In this document: in pieces, positions 29,201-38,627 of the stretch
Layout of the letters: each line of letters opens with the position of its first letter
How positions within the stretch are numbered: position 1 is the stretch's first letter
NCBI GenBank assembly: GCA_022414725.1
Contig: CM039464.1
Location: forward strand, 12,904,497 to 12,968,496
From: Microglena sp. YARC
Taxonomy: Eukaryota; Chlorophyta; Chlorophyceae; Chlamydomonadales; Chlamydomonadaceae
Direction of reading: 5' to 3'
Length of the DNA stretch: 64,000 bases
Made by a program: the position numbers and the translations under genes
Notes under the pieces: generated by a model
Seen by the model: the letters and a program-made list of their open reading frames with translations, nothing else
Databases searched by the model: none
What the model was told of the DNA's origin: nothing

Positions 29201-31572
29201 AGGATGAGGCCTTTGCCACAAAGTGGGTGGATGTGGCCCTGGCTAAGCTAAGTGATTTCAACCATGCAAACCTGCGTGGGACTTACGAGGCTGCAGCTAA
29301 GCTGGGCATCAGCAACAGGGCCTTATATACCAAGTGGGTGAGTCTGGCTACGCCAAAGCTACACACTTTCAGTGATCAAGACCTGTCAAACAGTTTGTTT
29401 GCTGCAGCCAAGCTCGACATAAAGGATGAGGCCTTCCTATCCAAGTGGGTGGCTGTGGCTACACCCAAGCTACGTGAGTTCAGTCCCCAAGCCCTGTCAG
29501 ACACTTTGTTTGCTGCAGCTAGGCTAGACATCAAGGAGAAGGCATTCCTAACCAAGTGGGTGGATGCAGCGATGCCCAAGCTGGCCGACATGAATGCCCA
29601 TGCCCTATCAGTGACTTTAGAGTCTGCTGCTGAGCTACGCATTGAAGATGAGGCCTTCATCACCAAGTGGGACGATGCGGCGGTGCCCAAGATTCATCAG
29701 TTCAGTTCTGATGCCCTGCTGACCACTTTGAAGGCTGCAGGTAAGGTGGGGATGCACATTGAGGCCTTCATCACCAAGTGGGTGGCTATGACTACACCCA
29801 GACTGCCTGGCATGGATGCCCAGGACCTGTCAGACAATTTGGGTTCTGCATATGAGCTGGACCTTCAGGATGAGGCCTTCCTTACCAAGTTGATGGATGC
29901 GGCGCTGCCCAAGCTGCATGAATTTAGTGCTAGTGACCTCTCCAACATTAGGTACGTAGCTTCTGCTTTGCAAGAGGACCTCGGAGCCAAGTGGGTGGCT
30001 GAGGCCACACCCAAGCTGCCTGATTTGGATTCTGGGGACCTGTCTAACACTATGTGCATCGCAGCTGAGCTGGGCATTGAGGATTATGCCTTCCTTATCA
30101 AGTTGATGGATGAGGCAGTGCCCAAGCTACTTGATTTCACTACTGACGCCCTGTTCGAAGAGCTGTACACAGCTTCTCTGATGTACATGGATGAAAAGGA
30201 CATCCAAACCAAGTGGGTGGCTGTGGCTACACCCAAGCTACATGGTGGCATGGATGCCCAGGCCCTGTCAGATACCTTGTGGGCTGCAGCTACCCTTGGT
30301 ATCGAGGATAAGGACTTCATCAACACTTGGGTGGCTGTGTCTGAACCCAAGGTGGGCGAAATGAGTTCCCAGGCCCTGTCAAACACCTTGTGGGCTGCAG
30401 CTACCCTTGGTATCCGGCACAAGGCCTTCATCAACAAGTTGGTGAATGCGGCTCTACGTAGGCTGCATGACATGGATTCCCAGGCCCTGTCAAACATCTT
30501 GTGGGCTGCAGCTAAGCTTGGTATGAAGGATAAGGCCTTCATCACCAAGTGGGTGGATTTTGGCACACACAAGCTGCACGAAATGAGTTCCCATGCCCTG
30601 TCAAACACCTTGCTGGCTGCAGCTACCCTTGGTATCCAGCATGAGGCCTTCATCAACAAGTTGGTGAATGCGGCTACACCTAGGCTGCATGACATGGATT
30701 CCCTGGCCCTGTCAAGTACCTTGTGGTCTGCAGCTACCCTTGGTATCCGGGATGAGTTATTCATCACCGAGTGGGTGAATGTGGCCACATACAAGCTGTG
30801 CGATATGAGTTCTCAGTACCTGTCAAGCACCTTGCTGTCTGCAGCTAGGCTTTGTATGAAGGATAAGGCCTTCATCATCAAGTGGGTGGATGCGGCTACA
30901 CCTAGGCTGCATGACATGGATTCCCAGGACCTGTCAAACACCTTGTGGGCTGCAGCTACCCTTGGTATGAAGGATGAGGCCTTCATCACCGAGTGGGTGA
31001 ATGCGGCCACTTACAAGCTGTGCGATATGAGTTCTCAGGCCCTGTCAAACACCTTGTGGGCTGCAGCTACCCTTGGTATCGAGGATGAGGCCTTCATCAC
31101 TAAGTGGGTGAATGCGGCTACACCTAGGCTGCATGACATGGATTCCCAGGCCCTGTCAAACACCTTGTGGGCTACAGCTACCCTTGGTATGAAGAATAAG
31201 TACTTCATCACCAAGTGGGTGAATGCGGCCACATACAAGCTGTGCGATATGAGTTCTCATGACCTGTCAAACACCTTGTGGGCTACAGCTACCCTTGGTA
31301 TCCGAAATGAGGCCTTCATCCCCAAGTCGTTGAATGCGGCTACACCTAGGCTGCATGACATGGATTCCCAGGCCCTGTCAAAAACTCTATGGGCTGTAGC
31401 TAAGCTTGGTATGAAGAATAAGTACTTCATCACCGAGTGGTTGGCTGCGGCAACACCCAAGCTATATGGTTTCAATGCCCAGGCCTTGGAAAGGACTAGG
31501 TGGGCCGCAGCTGAGATTGGCATTGATGATGAGGCTTTCAGGAATAAGTGTGGCCATGTCCAAGCTAAGTAA
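26209..31572 (+). CDS. HPR-B: giant intact 37-aa helical-repeat protein
   Basis: 1787 codons without a stop. Residues 1-125 or so are the family N-terminal domain (TITACQDLTSLHKAI, LAQQLMEELSEVAQ, DMDAPALCSVLGAL, VQTIVQHTAQNV). From there about 45 repeats of 37 residues follow, consensus LSNTLWAAAKLGI-x-DEAF-x-TKWVDAATPKL-x-x-F. One irregular unit (about residue 690, ALAIMDDGMMSDPSIYQKL) is shared with the minus-strand pseudogene. The last ten units form a two-repeat higher-order array. ATG 26209 is in frame, but splicing from 22671 to the phase-matched acceptor at 26224 is equally good and supplies a transit peptide. Known Trp-rich HPR/OPR proteins bind organellar transcripts; here that role is inferred. 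No RAP or other effector domain, and no transmembrane segment. This is the only full-length member, so it is the best functional candidate. Confidence 0.85.
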   Translation: MLQELVRPEVMKTITACQDLTSLHKAISNRSQDFNHTHVCAAMERMVGILGTPTGLEKNTLAQQLMEELSEVAQGCVHDMDAPALCSVLGALNRVGGTQNSPLVQTIVQHTAQNVHSFDSPNILQILRAMAALGVKNDGQIDGIMSAATRDLPPDLPPRTSEELAYTLWAAAKLGVIPDNTFIVKSLCVVTPSLRSLSDRALCDTLWAVAELGIEDKAFKTSWENAFIQHYNRRLEKLSCQTLANTLWAAAKLGLISRDGYFSVTLAKSMLATDAMCDLEVQDLYNVLWAAAKLDMNDVAWKKFDGGEKIQALFFTKWVDAAVPKLHELNALALCETLSAAAKLGMHDETFLAKWAEAATPKLHKISAQGLSKALRTATELGIDNEAFTAEWVDVATTKIQQFSPQALADTMWAAAELGISDKAFSTTLVEAARCKLPDFNPQALSNILGAAVKLGVEDKAFTAAWVNVAGPKLHMFSVGALSSTLRAAVKLGILDKVFTTKWMEAALPKLRGFSAEGLSHSLWVAAKLGIWDRAFTVQLVTEATPKLLRLSGEGLSTTLWAAAKLGINSPDFTTGWSRVATPKLHEFRAQELADSVWAAAKLNAQDKAFTTQNVIKLSTTMWGAKQYESFTTKWVEVATPKLPDFSSQAQVDTLLSSIKLGIKDETFTKAWVEAATPQDFGDEALSNTFLALAIMDDGMMSDPSIYQKLVDEATPRLHAFHPQALSDTLCAATRLGVNDKAFTSTWLDVATPKLLGFNAQALEGTLYAAAELGIEDEAFATKWVDAAMDKVHDFNHENLRGTYEATVKLGIRSRDFFARWVGLATPKLHTFSGLDLSNALWATVKLGIEDEAFITEWVDVVVSKLPELNAHALSEMLCAAAKLGIDNEGFITKWVVLATPMLPVMNVQDLSYTLWAIAVLRIEDEAFITKWVDVTTPKLPSFRALDLSTTLQAAAKIGIENEAFSTKWVKVTTPKLHGFSAQALEGTLWAAAELGIEDEAFATKWVDVALAKLSDFNHANLRGTYEAAAKLGISNRALYTKWVSLATPKLHTFSDQDLSNSLFAAAKLDIKDEAFLSKWVAVATPKLREFSPQALSDTLFAAARLDIKEKAFLTKWVDAAMPKLADMNAHALSVTLESAAELRIEDEAFITKWDDAAVPKIHQFSSDALLTTLKAAGKVGMHIEAFITKWVAMTTPRLPGMDAQDLSDNLGSAYELDLQDEAFLTKLMDAALPKLHEFSASDLSNIRYVASALQEDLGAKWVAEATPKLPDLDSGDLSNTMCIAAELGIEDYAFLIKLMDEAVPKLLDFTTDALFEELYTASLMYMDEKDIQTKWVAVATPKLHGGMDAQALSDTLWAAATLGIEDKDFINTWVAVSEPKVGEMSSQALSNTLWAAATLGIRHKAFINKLVNAALRRLHDMDSQALSNILWAAAKLGMKDKAFITKWVDFGTHKLHEMSSHALSNTLLAAATLGIQHEAFINKLVNAATPRLHDMDSLALSSTLWSAATLGIRDELFITEWVNVATYKLCDMSSQYLSSTLLSAARLCMKDKAFIIKWVDAATPRLHDMDSQDLSNTLWAAATLGMKDEAFITEWVNAATYKLCDMSSQALSNTLWAAATLGIEDEAFITKWVNAATPRLHDMDSQALSNTLWATATLGMKNKYFITKWVNAATYKLCDMSSHDLSNTLWATATLGIRNEAFIPKSLNAATPRLHDMDSQALSKTLWAVAKLGMKNKYFITEWLAAATPKLYGFNAQALERTRWAAAEIGIDDEAFRNKCGHVQAK
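30358..31468 (+). repeat. 222-bp higher-order repeat in the 3' part of HPR-B
   Basis: Alternating 111-bp units start EMSSQALSNTLW or DMSS.. (30358, 30580, 30801, 31024, 31246) and DMDSQALSNTLW (30468, 30690, 30913, 31135, 31357). Neighbours are nearly identical in DNA, for example CTGTCAAACACCTTGTGGGC in most. HPR-A has only the first few such units. Confidence 0.9.
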
Positions 31573-31609
31573 CTGATTTCAATCATGCCAAGCTGCCTCA
31601 AAATGTTGT

Positions 31610-31948
31610 AACTGTTTCTGTTTTGGGCTACTCATGGCAGCTTCCAGTCAGCTCCATCAGCCAGCTACTGGGTCATGCCCAACGTTTTCAGCTGGATTGG
31701 AGTGACTGTCATATCAGCTTTCGGACGCACTAGCTAGCTTCTGCTTGGGCCCAAGGACGGGTAAAGGGGGCTGCTTTGGAGCTGCCATATGTAGCCCAAG
31801 GACGGGTGAAGGGGGATGTCTAGAAGCTGCTATGGGTAGCCCAAGGACGGGTAAAGGGGGCTGACTAGAAGCTGCTATGGGTAGCCCAAGGACGGGTGAA
31901 GGGGGCTGACTAGAAGCTGCTATGGGTAGTCAAACGAAAGAAACAGTG
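31610..31948. mobile_element. hAT-type MITE with four 45-bp tandem units
   Basis: ACTGTTTCTGTTTTGGGCTA to GAAAGAAACAGTG. CCCAAGGACGG recurs at 31750, 31795, 31840 and 31885 with exact 45-bp spacing. Same site as 9414-9722. Confidence 0.7.
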
Positions 31949-31963
31949 CCTAGTGTGGCTGTA

Positions 31964-32147
31964 GTTGGCCTGACCATCAGTGGCCGGGCCTTCTTTACTT
32001 AGTGCGCCAATCTGACTACGTGCATGCTACACAGTTTCAGTGAAGTCAACACCCTGTGGGCTGAAGCCACACCATTCCTGTAGAGTCAACCAACACCTGC
32101 AGGCTGCAGCCAGGCTGGGCATTCTTGACGATATCTTCATCTCATAA
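31964..32147 (+). pseudogene. Decayed HPR repeat downstream of HPR-B
   Basis: Same relic as 9737-9879 with an extra partial unit (ACCCTGTGGGCTGAAGCCAC before AACACCTGCAGGCTGCAGCC). Stops and shifts prevent translation. Confidence 0.5.
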
Positions 32148-32149
32148 CT

Positions 32150-32957
32150 GGTGAATGTGTATACCTGTAAGCTCCAGATATGTACTTGATTGTGTACTGG
32201 AAGACCTAAGGTCACTATGGACAGGTCCCTTTCAGCATTGAGCTAAGAAGAGACTACACCTGGCTACCTGGACTGTATAAAATGTATAAACAGCAACTGT
32301 GTCTAAAACTTTCTTGGCCTTCCAACCAGACGTCCTCTTGCCCGAGCTGCCGCAACTTGTGCCGTACGTGTACTGCATATAGGTGCTAGCTGGAAAATGG
32401 CTTTATCACCCTATATGCAAGAGTGTCGTGAGTACAAATTGAGTACCTTATACGTACTCAATTTCCAGGAAAACGTGTATGGTACGGATTGTAGGTGTGT
32501 ACAGCCTTATTACGCAACCCTGGCCGCAAGACCTACATTTGTGCAAGGGCCAGCCAGACTACTCCGACCCTGTCAGATTCTGCACATACAGAACTAGATA
32601 GGCAGGGAGTTGGGATGAGGGGATGAGGCCTTCATGTTCTGTGTACGTATGTGGCTACGTTCAAGGGGTTGAATGCCTTCCCCATGTCTGATTATATCTA
32701 TTTGTATGCTGGTCATTGAGGCCTCCACCTTCACCTCCTGGATGCTGTATGTGGCTGGGATTCTCTGGGATGGGAAGTTCCATGAAGGAGACCCTGAGGA
32801 CCTGCGTTATAGCTAAGTTGGGATTTTAAGATGAGGCCATGACCACCAAGTATCTCCATACGCATTGCATGAATATGTTGGAATTTTGCTTTGATTTTTG
32901 ATAGAGATTGTAATTGAAAGTTGCACTAACTTCGAGTTTGATTGCATGGTCTATGAG
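32150..32957. other. 3' region of block B, no gene
   Basis: Parallel to A 9880-11162 but lacking the 222-bp duplication. Contains single HPR-derived remnants (GGATGAGGCCTTCATGTTCT near 32621). Confidence 0.45.
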
Positions 32958-33161
32958 CACTATTTATTTTTTGTGCTATGCATGGCAGCTTCCAGCTAGC
33001 TCCATTAGCCAGTCACTGAGTGAAGCACACAGACTCCAGCTTCAGTTGAATGCCTGTTATGTTGGATTTCAGATGCACTAGCTAGATTCAGGTTATGGCC
33101 CAAAGACGGGGAAATGGAGCTTCTTAGAAGCTGCTACATGTAGCCAAAACAATAAACAGTG
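32958..33161. mobile_element. hAT-type MITE
   Basis: CACTATTTATTTTTTGTGCT to CAATAAACAGTG. Flanks TCTATGAG (32950-32957) and TCTATCAG (33162-33169) match at 7 of 8 bases. Confidence 0.8.
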
Positions 33162-33169
33162 TCTATCAG

Positions 33170-34338
33170 CGATTCAGCCATTATGCATTTATGCCACGGC
33201 CAGGCTTTCAGGCTGCTTCCCGTCCACGGCAGTACAAACAACTCTAACATTACTCCTGAACAAATAAAACAACCACAAGGGTGAAGACCATGCACCCAAG
33301 CAGCCCCTGAATCCACTGCTCTACCGGGCAGTTTCGCCGCTGTAGTGCTCAGTACCGCCTCAGTGTTATTTTTTCGTTTCTCATTGCAGCTCATTGTAAC
33401 AATTTCCAGCAAGGGTGAAGACAGATGACTGGCATGCCCAGGTCAATTCTGCATTCACATGGTGTCCACTACTTATATGGTATTGATTTACGGTAGCAGC
33501 TGTAATGAGGATCAAAGCTGGATCAAAGTACATTCAATATTCCACATGGATTCAAACCCAACTCCTCCATTCACAACTTACAGAAGCATGCATGATTTAT
33601 TCTGGAAAGTCTTCACAGCCTTCGCCAGCAACAAAATGTCAAAATCGCTGTCCTGTGTTTTAGGCAGGTGTGGGCTGGTCAAGTGCTCTCAGTTGGTCTG
33701 CTAGCTAAGACCTGCCTCAGCCGGCGTATCTTCCCGCGAATCATCAATGGTGGGGGAGAAGTGCCCGGAATCGCATTGGCAACGTGCGACGGTCAATGCG
33801 TGTTCTACTTTCCATCAAGCTTTGGGTTTGACGATCTGTCTCGAGACTTGCCGCTGCCTTCGCGAGTCAGAATTCCTTAGACAGCGCTTAGCTGTCGTTG
33901 TTGACACGCTGGCTGCGTGATTGCCAACTAGGGTCGAACTTGTCAAGCCAGACTCTAAGGGTTCAGTTGAGGCGCTGGGCCTGGAAAGCCAACTTCGATC
34001 ATCGTGTGGGTTGACCGACCAAAGGCAAGTCTCGAGCAAGATCGTCGAGCCCAAAGTTATCCTGTCGACGTGCGCGACCTACTTCTGTTAAAAATAGCTA
34101 ATGCAGTTATGGACACATCTCCCCCTCGTTCATGATTCATGATCCTCAGAAAGATACACTTGCATGCCATTGGCACGTCCATGCTAATAGGCCAATAGAG
34201 AGCAAGGGACCATCCCAACTGCTTGATGCACACGAAAGCCATTTGACTTTTTGTAGATTCTGAAGATGGTAGGCACCGTTGAAGCTAATAGAGGAGGTAC
34301 GCAGCTTTGAAGATTTGGGTTCAACAGCGTGCAAAATT
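33170..34338. other. Unique 3' region of block B, no gene recognised
   Basis: Copy of A 11380-12515; see there. The 33668-33880 stretch is the best conserved piece and has different frame breaks in the two blocks. Confidence 0.35.
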
Positions 34339-34545
34339 CATTGTTTGTTTTCTGTTATACGCATGGGAGCTTCCATCCAGCCCCATTAGCCAGTCACTGA
34401 GTGAAGCACAAAGATTCCAGCTTCATTGGAATTCCTGTTATGCCGGCATTCAGATGCACTAGCTAGATTCAGGTTAGGCCCAAGGACGGAGAAAAGAAGC
34501 TGCCTAGAACGAAGCTGCTACGTGTGGCCCAACAAAATAACAGTG
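34339..34545. mobile_element. hAT-type MITE
   Basis: CATTGTTTGTTTTCTGTTAT to AAAATAACAGTG. Flanks GCAAAATT and GCAGAATT differ at one base. Confidence 0.8.
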
Positions 34546-34611
34546 GCAGAATTCAGAGCACAGTTCAATCTTTGCTTACAACGCCTGATGTTTGTGTGTA
34601 TGTTGTTAAAA

Positions 34612-34728
34612 TCTAGGGGTAGCCAAATAGGCTAAAGGGACTTGCCCAACCATGATTTCAGGAGGGGCTCAACTGAAAAAAACGCTGATGAACTGGACCC
34701 CAAACAATCGTTTTACCGGTGGGGGCCC
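34612..34728 (-). mobile_element. SINE-like short element, minus orientation
   Basis: TAGGGGTAGCCAAATAGGCT to CAATCGTTTTACCGGTGGGG; same site as 12791-12900. Confidence 0.6.
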
Positions 34729-34770
34729 TAAGTTCGTGCTACAATGATAATTCAACTCAACTCCTGATAA

Positions 34771-34902
34771 AAAGTGCACACTGCAAAGGGGGGGACAACG
34801 ATTTGGGGGGACATCTCTGCAAAGTGCACACTGCAATGGGGGGGACAACGACAGGGGGGGACAACTCTGCAAAGTGCACACTGCAAAGGGAGGGACAACG
34901 AT
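34771..34902. repeat. G-run minisatellite, about 2.6 units
   Basis: Block B counterpart of 12943-13228, with fewer units. Confidence 0.85.
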
Positions 34903-34929
34903 CAAATTCAGGATTGAGTCATTGACCCA

Positions 34930-35786
34930 GGCACATTTGTAAGCTGTCTTAACCCATGTCATTGCATTCTGTACTCACGAATGTGAAGTAATATTTGAAT
35001 ACCATACTGCCCATAATGACGCGCAAGGGAAGAGTGAGCAGCCTGGTGGCAAATAGACCATGTAATCAATGCCTAACTTACTTTGACCCTCATAAACAAC
35101 TGCTGCTAAAAATCAATGTTAAATCAAATGTGGAAAACTACTGTCAAACTGAATCCAAAGTAGCCAGAAATGCCTATGCACAAACTAATATTAACATATC
35201 CATGTAATGTGTCTCAAGATGCTTAGTGGTCAAGGCCTCATCCTCAATGCCCACCTGCTGAGTCAGCAGACAGGCCATGGGGGACTCATCATTGATCTTG
35301 AGTCGCCCCAAGTTGAGCAGCAGGCACAAGGTGATGTGCCAAGGCCTCTATGCCCAGCTTGGCACTAGTCAAACAGGATCCCTGATAGGGCCAAGGCATT
35401 CAGCCTTAGCTTAGCCCTGGGCTTATATGGGACCTGCCCACTGGCAGAACCCTTAGGCCTTTCGGGGAACAATCATATACATAGCTGGAGCATATAGGTA
35501 GACACGTCCACCGTCATACGAGGTGGCAGTCTTGCTCGTCAAGAATGCCCACCTTAGCTGCAGTCTAGTAAGCGTTTGGCAAGACCAGGCCATTGTAATT
35601 GTGTATCTTGGAACGAGTTAGATCCACCCTCTTGGTATAGAAAGCCCAGTCACTGACGCCCCGGACAACTGCAGCCACAACACTTCCAGTCAGCTTTGCC
35701 TAGTTGTAGTCAGCCAGCTTGGGCATGGCCACATCCACTCACTTATTCATGAAAGCCTCATCTTCAATGCCAAGCTCAGCTACAGC
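34930..35786. other. Junction region between block B and the minus-strand HPR module
   Basis: Up to 35313 it is block B (A 13258-13640). 35314-35400 continues the sequence also found inverted at 46085-46200, showing that A, not B, was broken at 13630. 35420-35786 is the 3' module of minus-strand HPR genes (also 41045-41490 and, inverted, 17260-17600), with a decayed repeat at 35505-35690 and an empty SINE target site at 35677-35685. Confidence 0.6.
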
Positions 35787-38273
35787 CTACATAGTCTCTT
35801 CCAAGGCCTGAGCATTGAAAGCATGTAGCTTGGGTGTAGCCTCCTTCACCCACATGGTGATGAAGGCCTTATCCTCAATACCAAGCTTGGCTGCGGCCCA
35901 CAAGGTACTTGACAGGTCTTGGGAATCCGTGTCAGGTAGATTGGGTGTAGCCACATTCACCCACTTGGTTAGGAAGGGCTCATCCTTTATGCCCAGCTTG
36001 GCTGCAGCGAACAAAGTGCTAGACAGGTCTCCAACACTGAAAGTGTGCAGCTTGGGCATAGCCAGATCCACCCACTTGGTAAATAAGGCCCTGCTGCTGA
36101 TGCCCAGCTTAGCTGCAGCCACGGCAGAGACACACAGCTCTGCATGATTGCTGTCAGCAAGCTTAGCCATGGCCACATCCACCCATTTTGTGTTGAAGGC
36201 CTCATCTGTGATTCCAAGCTTAGCTGTAGCTCTTAGTAATGTCACCAACTCCTGAGCACTGAAGCAGTGCAGCTTGGGTATAGCCACGTCCACCCACGTA
36301 TTGGTGAACGCCTTGTCGTCAATGCCCAGGACTGTAGCTGCGTACACAGTGTTGCGCAAGGCCTGAGGAGGGAATGAATGCAGCCTAGGTGTAGCCTCAT
36401 CCACCAATTTGTCGTAGATGGACGTATCTCTCACTGGACCGTCATCCGACATTGCTATAGCCAAGGCCATAAATATGTTTGACATGGCCTCAACACTGAA
36501 GTCAAGGGGAGTAGCTGCTTTCACCCACGCCTTGGCAAAGGCAACATCCTTGATGCCCAGTTTGACTGCAGACAACAAAACGTTTGGCATTGACGGAGAT
36601 GGAAAGTCGTGTAGCTTGGGAGTCAACACGTCCACCCACTTGGAGGTGAAGGCAGAAGCTAGAAAGCCCAGGTTGGCTGATGCCCACAAAGTGTCTGACA
36701 GGGCCTGAGCACTGAAATCAGGCAACTTGGGACTAGCCACTTCCACCCACTTGGTGTTGAAGGCCTCATCCCGGATGCCCATCTTGGCTACAGCCCATAG
36801 ACTGTCTGCCAGTTCCTGAGCTGTGATCTCATTTAGCTTTGGAGTCGCCACATCCAGCCACTTTGTGGTGAATGCAGCACTGTCGATACCTAGGTTGGCT
36901 GTGGCCCACAACATGATGGATAAGTGCGCACCACATAGGTCATGTAGCTTGGATGAAGCTAGATCCACCAACTCAGTGATAAAGGCCTCGTGCCAAATTC
37001 CCAGCTTGGCTGCAGCCCATAGAGTATCTGACAGATCGTCAGAGCTGAAATCATATACGGTAATTTATGACGAGCGACATGTATCTCCCAGCTTGGCTGT
37101 AACCCACTAAGTGTCTCACAGGGCTTGAAGATCAAAATCAGGTAGCTTGCACCGTGCCTCATCTACCAATGCAGTGATGAAGGTCTTGTCAAAAATGCCC
37201 AACTCAGCTGCAGCCCACAAAGCTTTTGGCAGTATCTGTGCATTGAAATCCTGTAGCTTGGGTGCAGCAGCCTCCATCCATATGTCAGTGAAGATCTTGT
37301 CAGAAATGCCCAGCTTAGCTGCAGCCCACAAAGTGTCTGCAAGAGCATCTACTCAGCACATGTGCAGCGTGTGCATAGCCACATCCACCCACATGTTGGT
37401 GAAGGCCTCATCCTCCAGGCCCAGCTTCGCAGCAGCCAGCAAAATGTTTGATAGGGCTTGTGGACTGAAGTGTTGAATCTTGACTGTAGCCGCATCCACC
37501 CACTTGACCATGAAGGTTTCATTATCAATCCCCCACCTGCAGTTGTCAGAGCTTTGGAAAGGCCATGAGCACTGAAATCGTGTAGCTTGGGTGTAGCGAC
37601 TTCTACCAATGTGGCTATGAAGGTCTTGTCATTGATGCCCAGCTTAGCTGCAGCTGAGAAAGTGTGACGTAGGGCCTCAGCACTGAACTCTTGTAGCTTG
37701 GGAACAGCTGCATCTACCCACTTGGTGAAGAAGAGGTCGCGTACCGTGGTACTGAACTGATACCCCAGTCTATCTGTGATGATGACTGCACTGTTCACCT
37801 CTTTCATGTTCAGCATAGCTGCAGCCCACAACACCTTGGAGAGGTCCTGAGCCCTGAGCTCACACATGGTGTCTGCAGTCCACATGGCACTTGACACAAA
37901 ACTCCTCATTCCTGATGCCCAACTTTGCCGCAGCACACAGAGTGTCAGCCAAGGCCTGACAGTCACACCGACCCAGCATGGTTGTGAGCTTTAATACCAC
38001 TTCTGTGTCGAAGGCTTTGTCCACAATGCCCAGCTCTGCTACAGCCCACAAAGTGTTACGTAGAGACTGTTCAGGGAACTCATGTAGCCTGGACTTTGCC
38101 TGAGTCATCCATTTTGCGGTGGAAACCTCATCAACGATGCCCAGCTTAGTGACAGCCCACAGAGTGTCTGCCAAGGCCTCGCAACCAAACCCATCTAGCT
38201 TGGTCATAGCTTCTGATACCAATTTGGTGTTGAAAGCCTCGCCCACAATTCCCAGCTCTGCTGCAGCCCACAA
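35787..38273 (-). pseudogene. HPR-D: minus-strand HPR array broken by stops and frameshifts
   Basis: Reading from 38273 down: LPNTLWAAAELGIVGEAFN (first visible unit), about seven repeats with a frame change near 37880, an insert NSAVIITDRLGYQ, a second shift near 37545 (GCAGGTGGGGG run), stops around 37340 and 37110-37000, then an open stretch of 394 codons (36971-35787). That stretch includes the irregular unit ALAIAMSDDGPVRDTSIYDKL also found in HPR-B, and the C-terminal module VKEATPKLHAFNAQALEET. Altogether at least 20 repeats. There is no N-terminal domain: the array begins abruptly at an 11-C run (38287-38297). Short introns removing the lesions are conceivable, but no consistent GT-AG pairs were seen, so it is called a pseudogene. 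Confidence 0.7.
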
Positions 38274-38281
38274 AGTGTTAG

Positions 38282-38627
38282 GCAGACCCCCCCCCCCGGA
38301 TTTTAAAGTTGGAAACCCTTGAACCTAACCTGGTTTACATCCCACTCGCATTCATGCCAGTACCCACCCGCCCAACTATATATAGGGTCCCCCCATCCAG
38401 ACTTGGAAGCTCTTAACCAAGGGTCTAAGTGGCAAGCAGATGGGAGCATTCCAAGCCCATAAAATAGTGGTTTATTTATTTATGGACGCGTGGCTGATGA
38501 CTTTTGGACAAATGGATCTACAGATTTCTTGAATTCCGTTAATCATTAACAGTCTGCCGCCAGCCTGCAAAATCCGCATAGCCACATCCACCTTGCCAGA
38601 ATACCACAAAGAAGAGAGGGTGCCTCC
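38282..38627. other. Unique spacer with C-run and a faint HPR relic
   Basis: Starts with CCCCCCCCCCC at the end of HPR-D. It contains a C-rich stretch with TATATATAGGGTCCCCCC near 38380-38396 and, at 38578-38600, CATAGCCACATCCACCTTGC, a minus-strand echo of the repeat codons KVDVAM. No gene. Confidence 0.4.

Larger units (their letters stand above)
18653..35400. repeat. Segmental duplication block B (direct copy of A 1-13630)
   Basis: Direct copy of block A. Matching landmarks include 18653/1, 20316/1566, 22542/3155, 26209/5603, 31564/9370, 33668/11858, 34771/12943 and 35221/13549. Differences are informative. B carries a reverse-transcriptase fragment (24000-25980), a 205-bp insertion (23745-23949) and a 600-bp insertion (20361-20961). 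It lacks the ATG microsatellite and the HPR fragment that abuts A at 13630. Confidence 0.85.

Noticed and set aside
26209..31572. Pentatricopeptide, ankyrin or HEAT/ARM identity for the repeats
   Set aside because: Unit is 37 residues with invariant TLWAAAKLG and KWVD-A-PKL, unlike PPR (35), ankyrin (33, TPLHxA) or HEAT; the HPR/OPR class fits best.
35787..38273. HPR-D as an intact multi-exon gene
   Set aside because: Breaks include in-frame stops and homopolymer shifts without consistent GT-AG boundaries; the N-terminal domain is missing.
35815..38322. Plus-strand frames opposite the minus-strand HPR-D pseudogene
   Set aside because: Same antisense shadow effect; the canonical repeat reads only on the minus strand.
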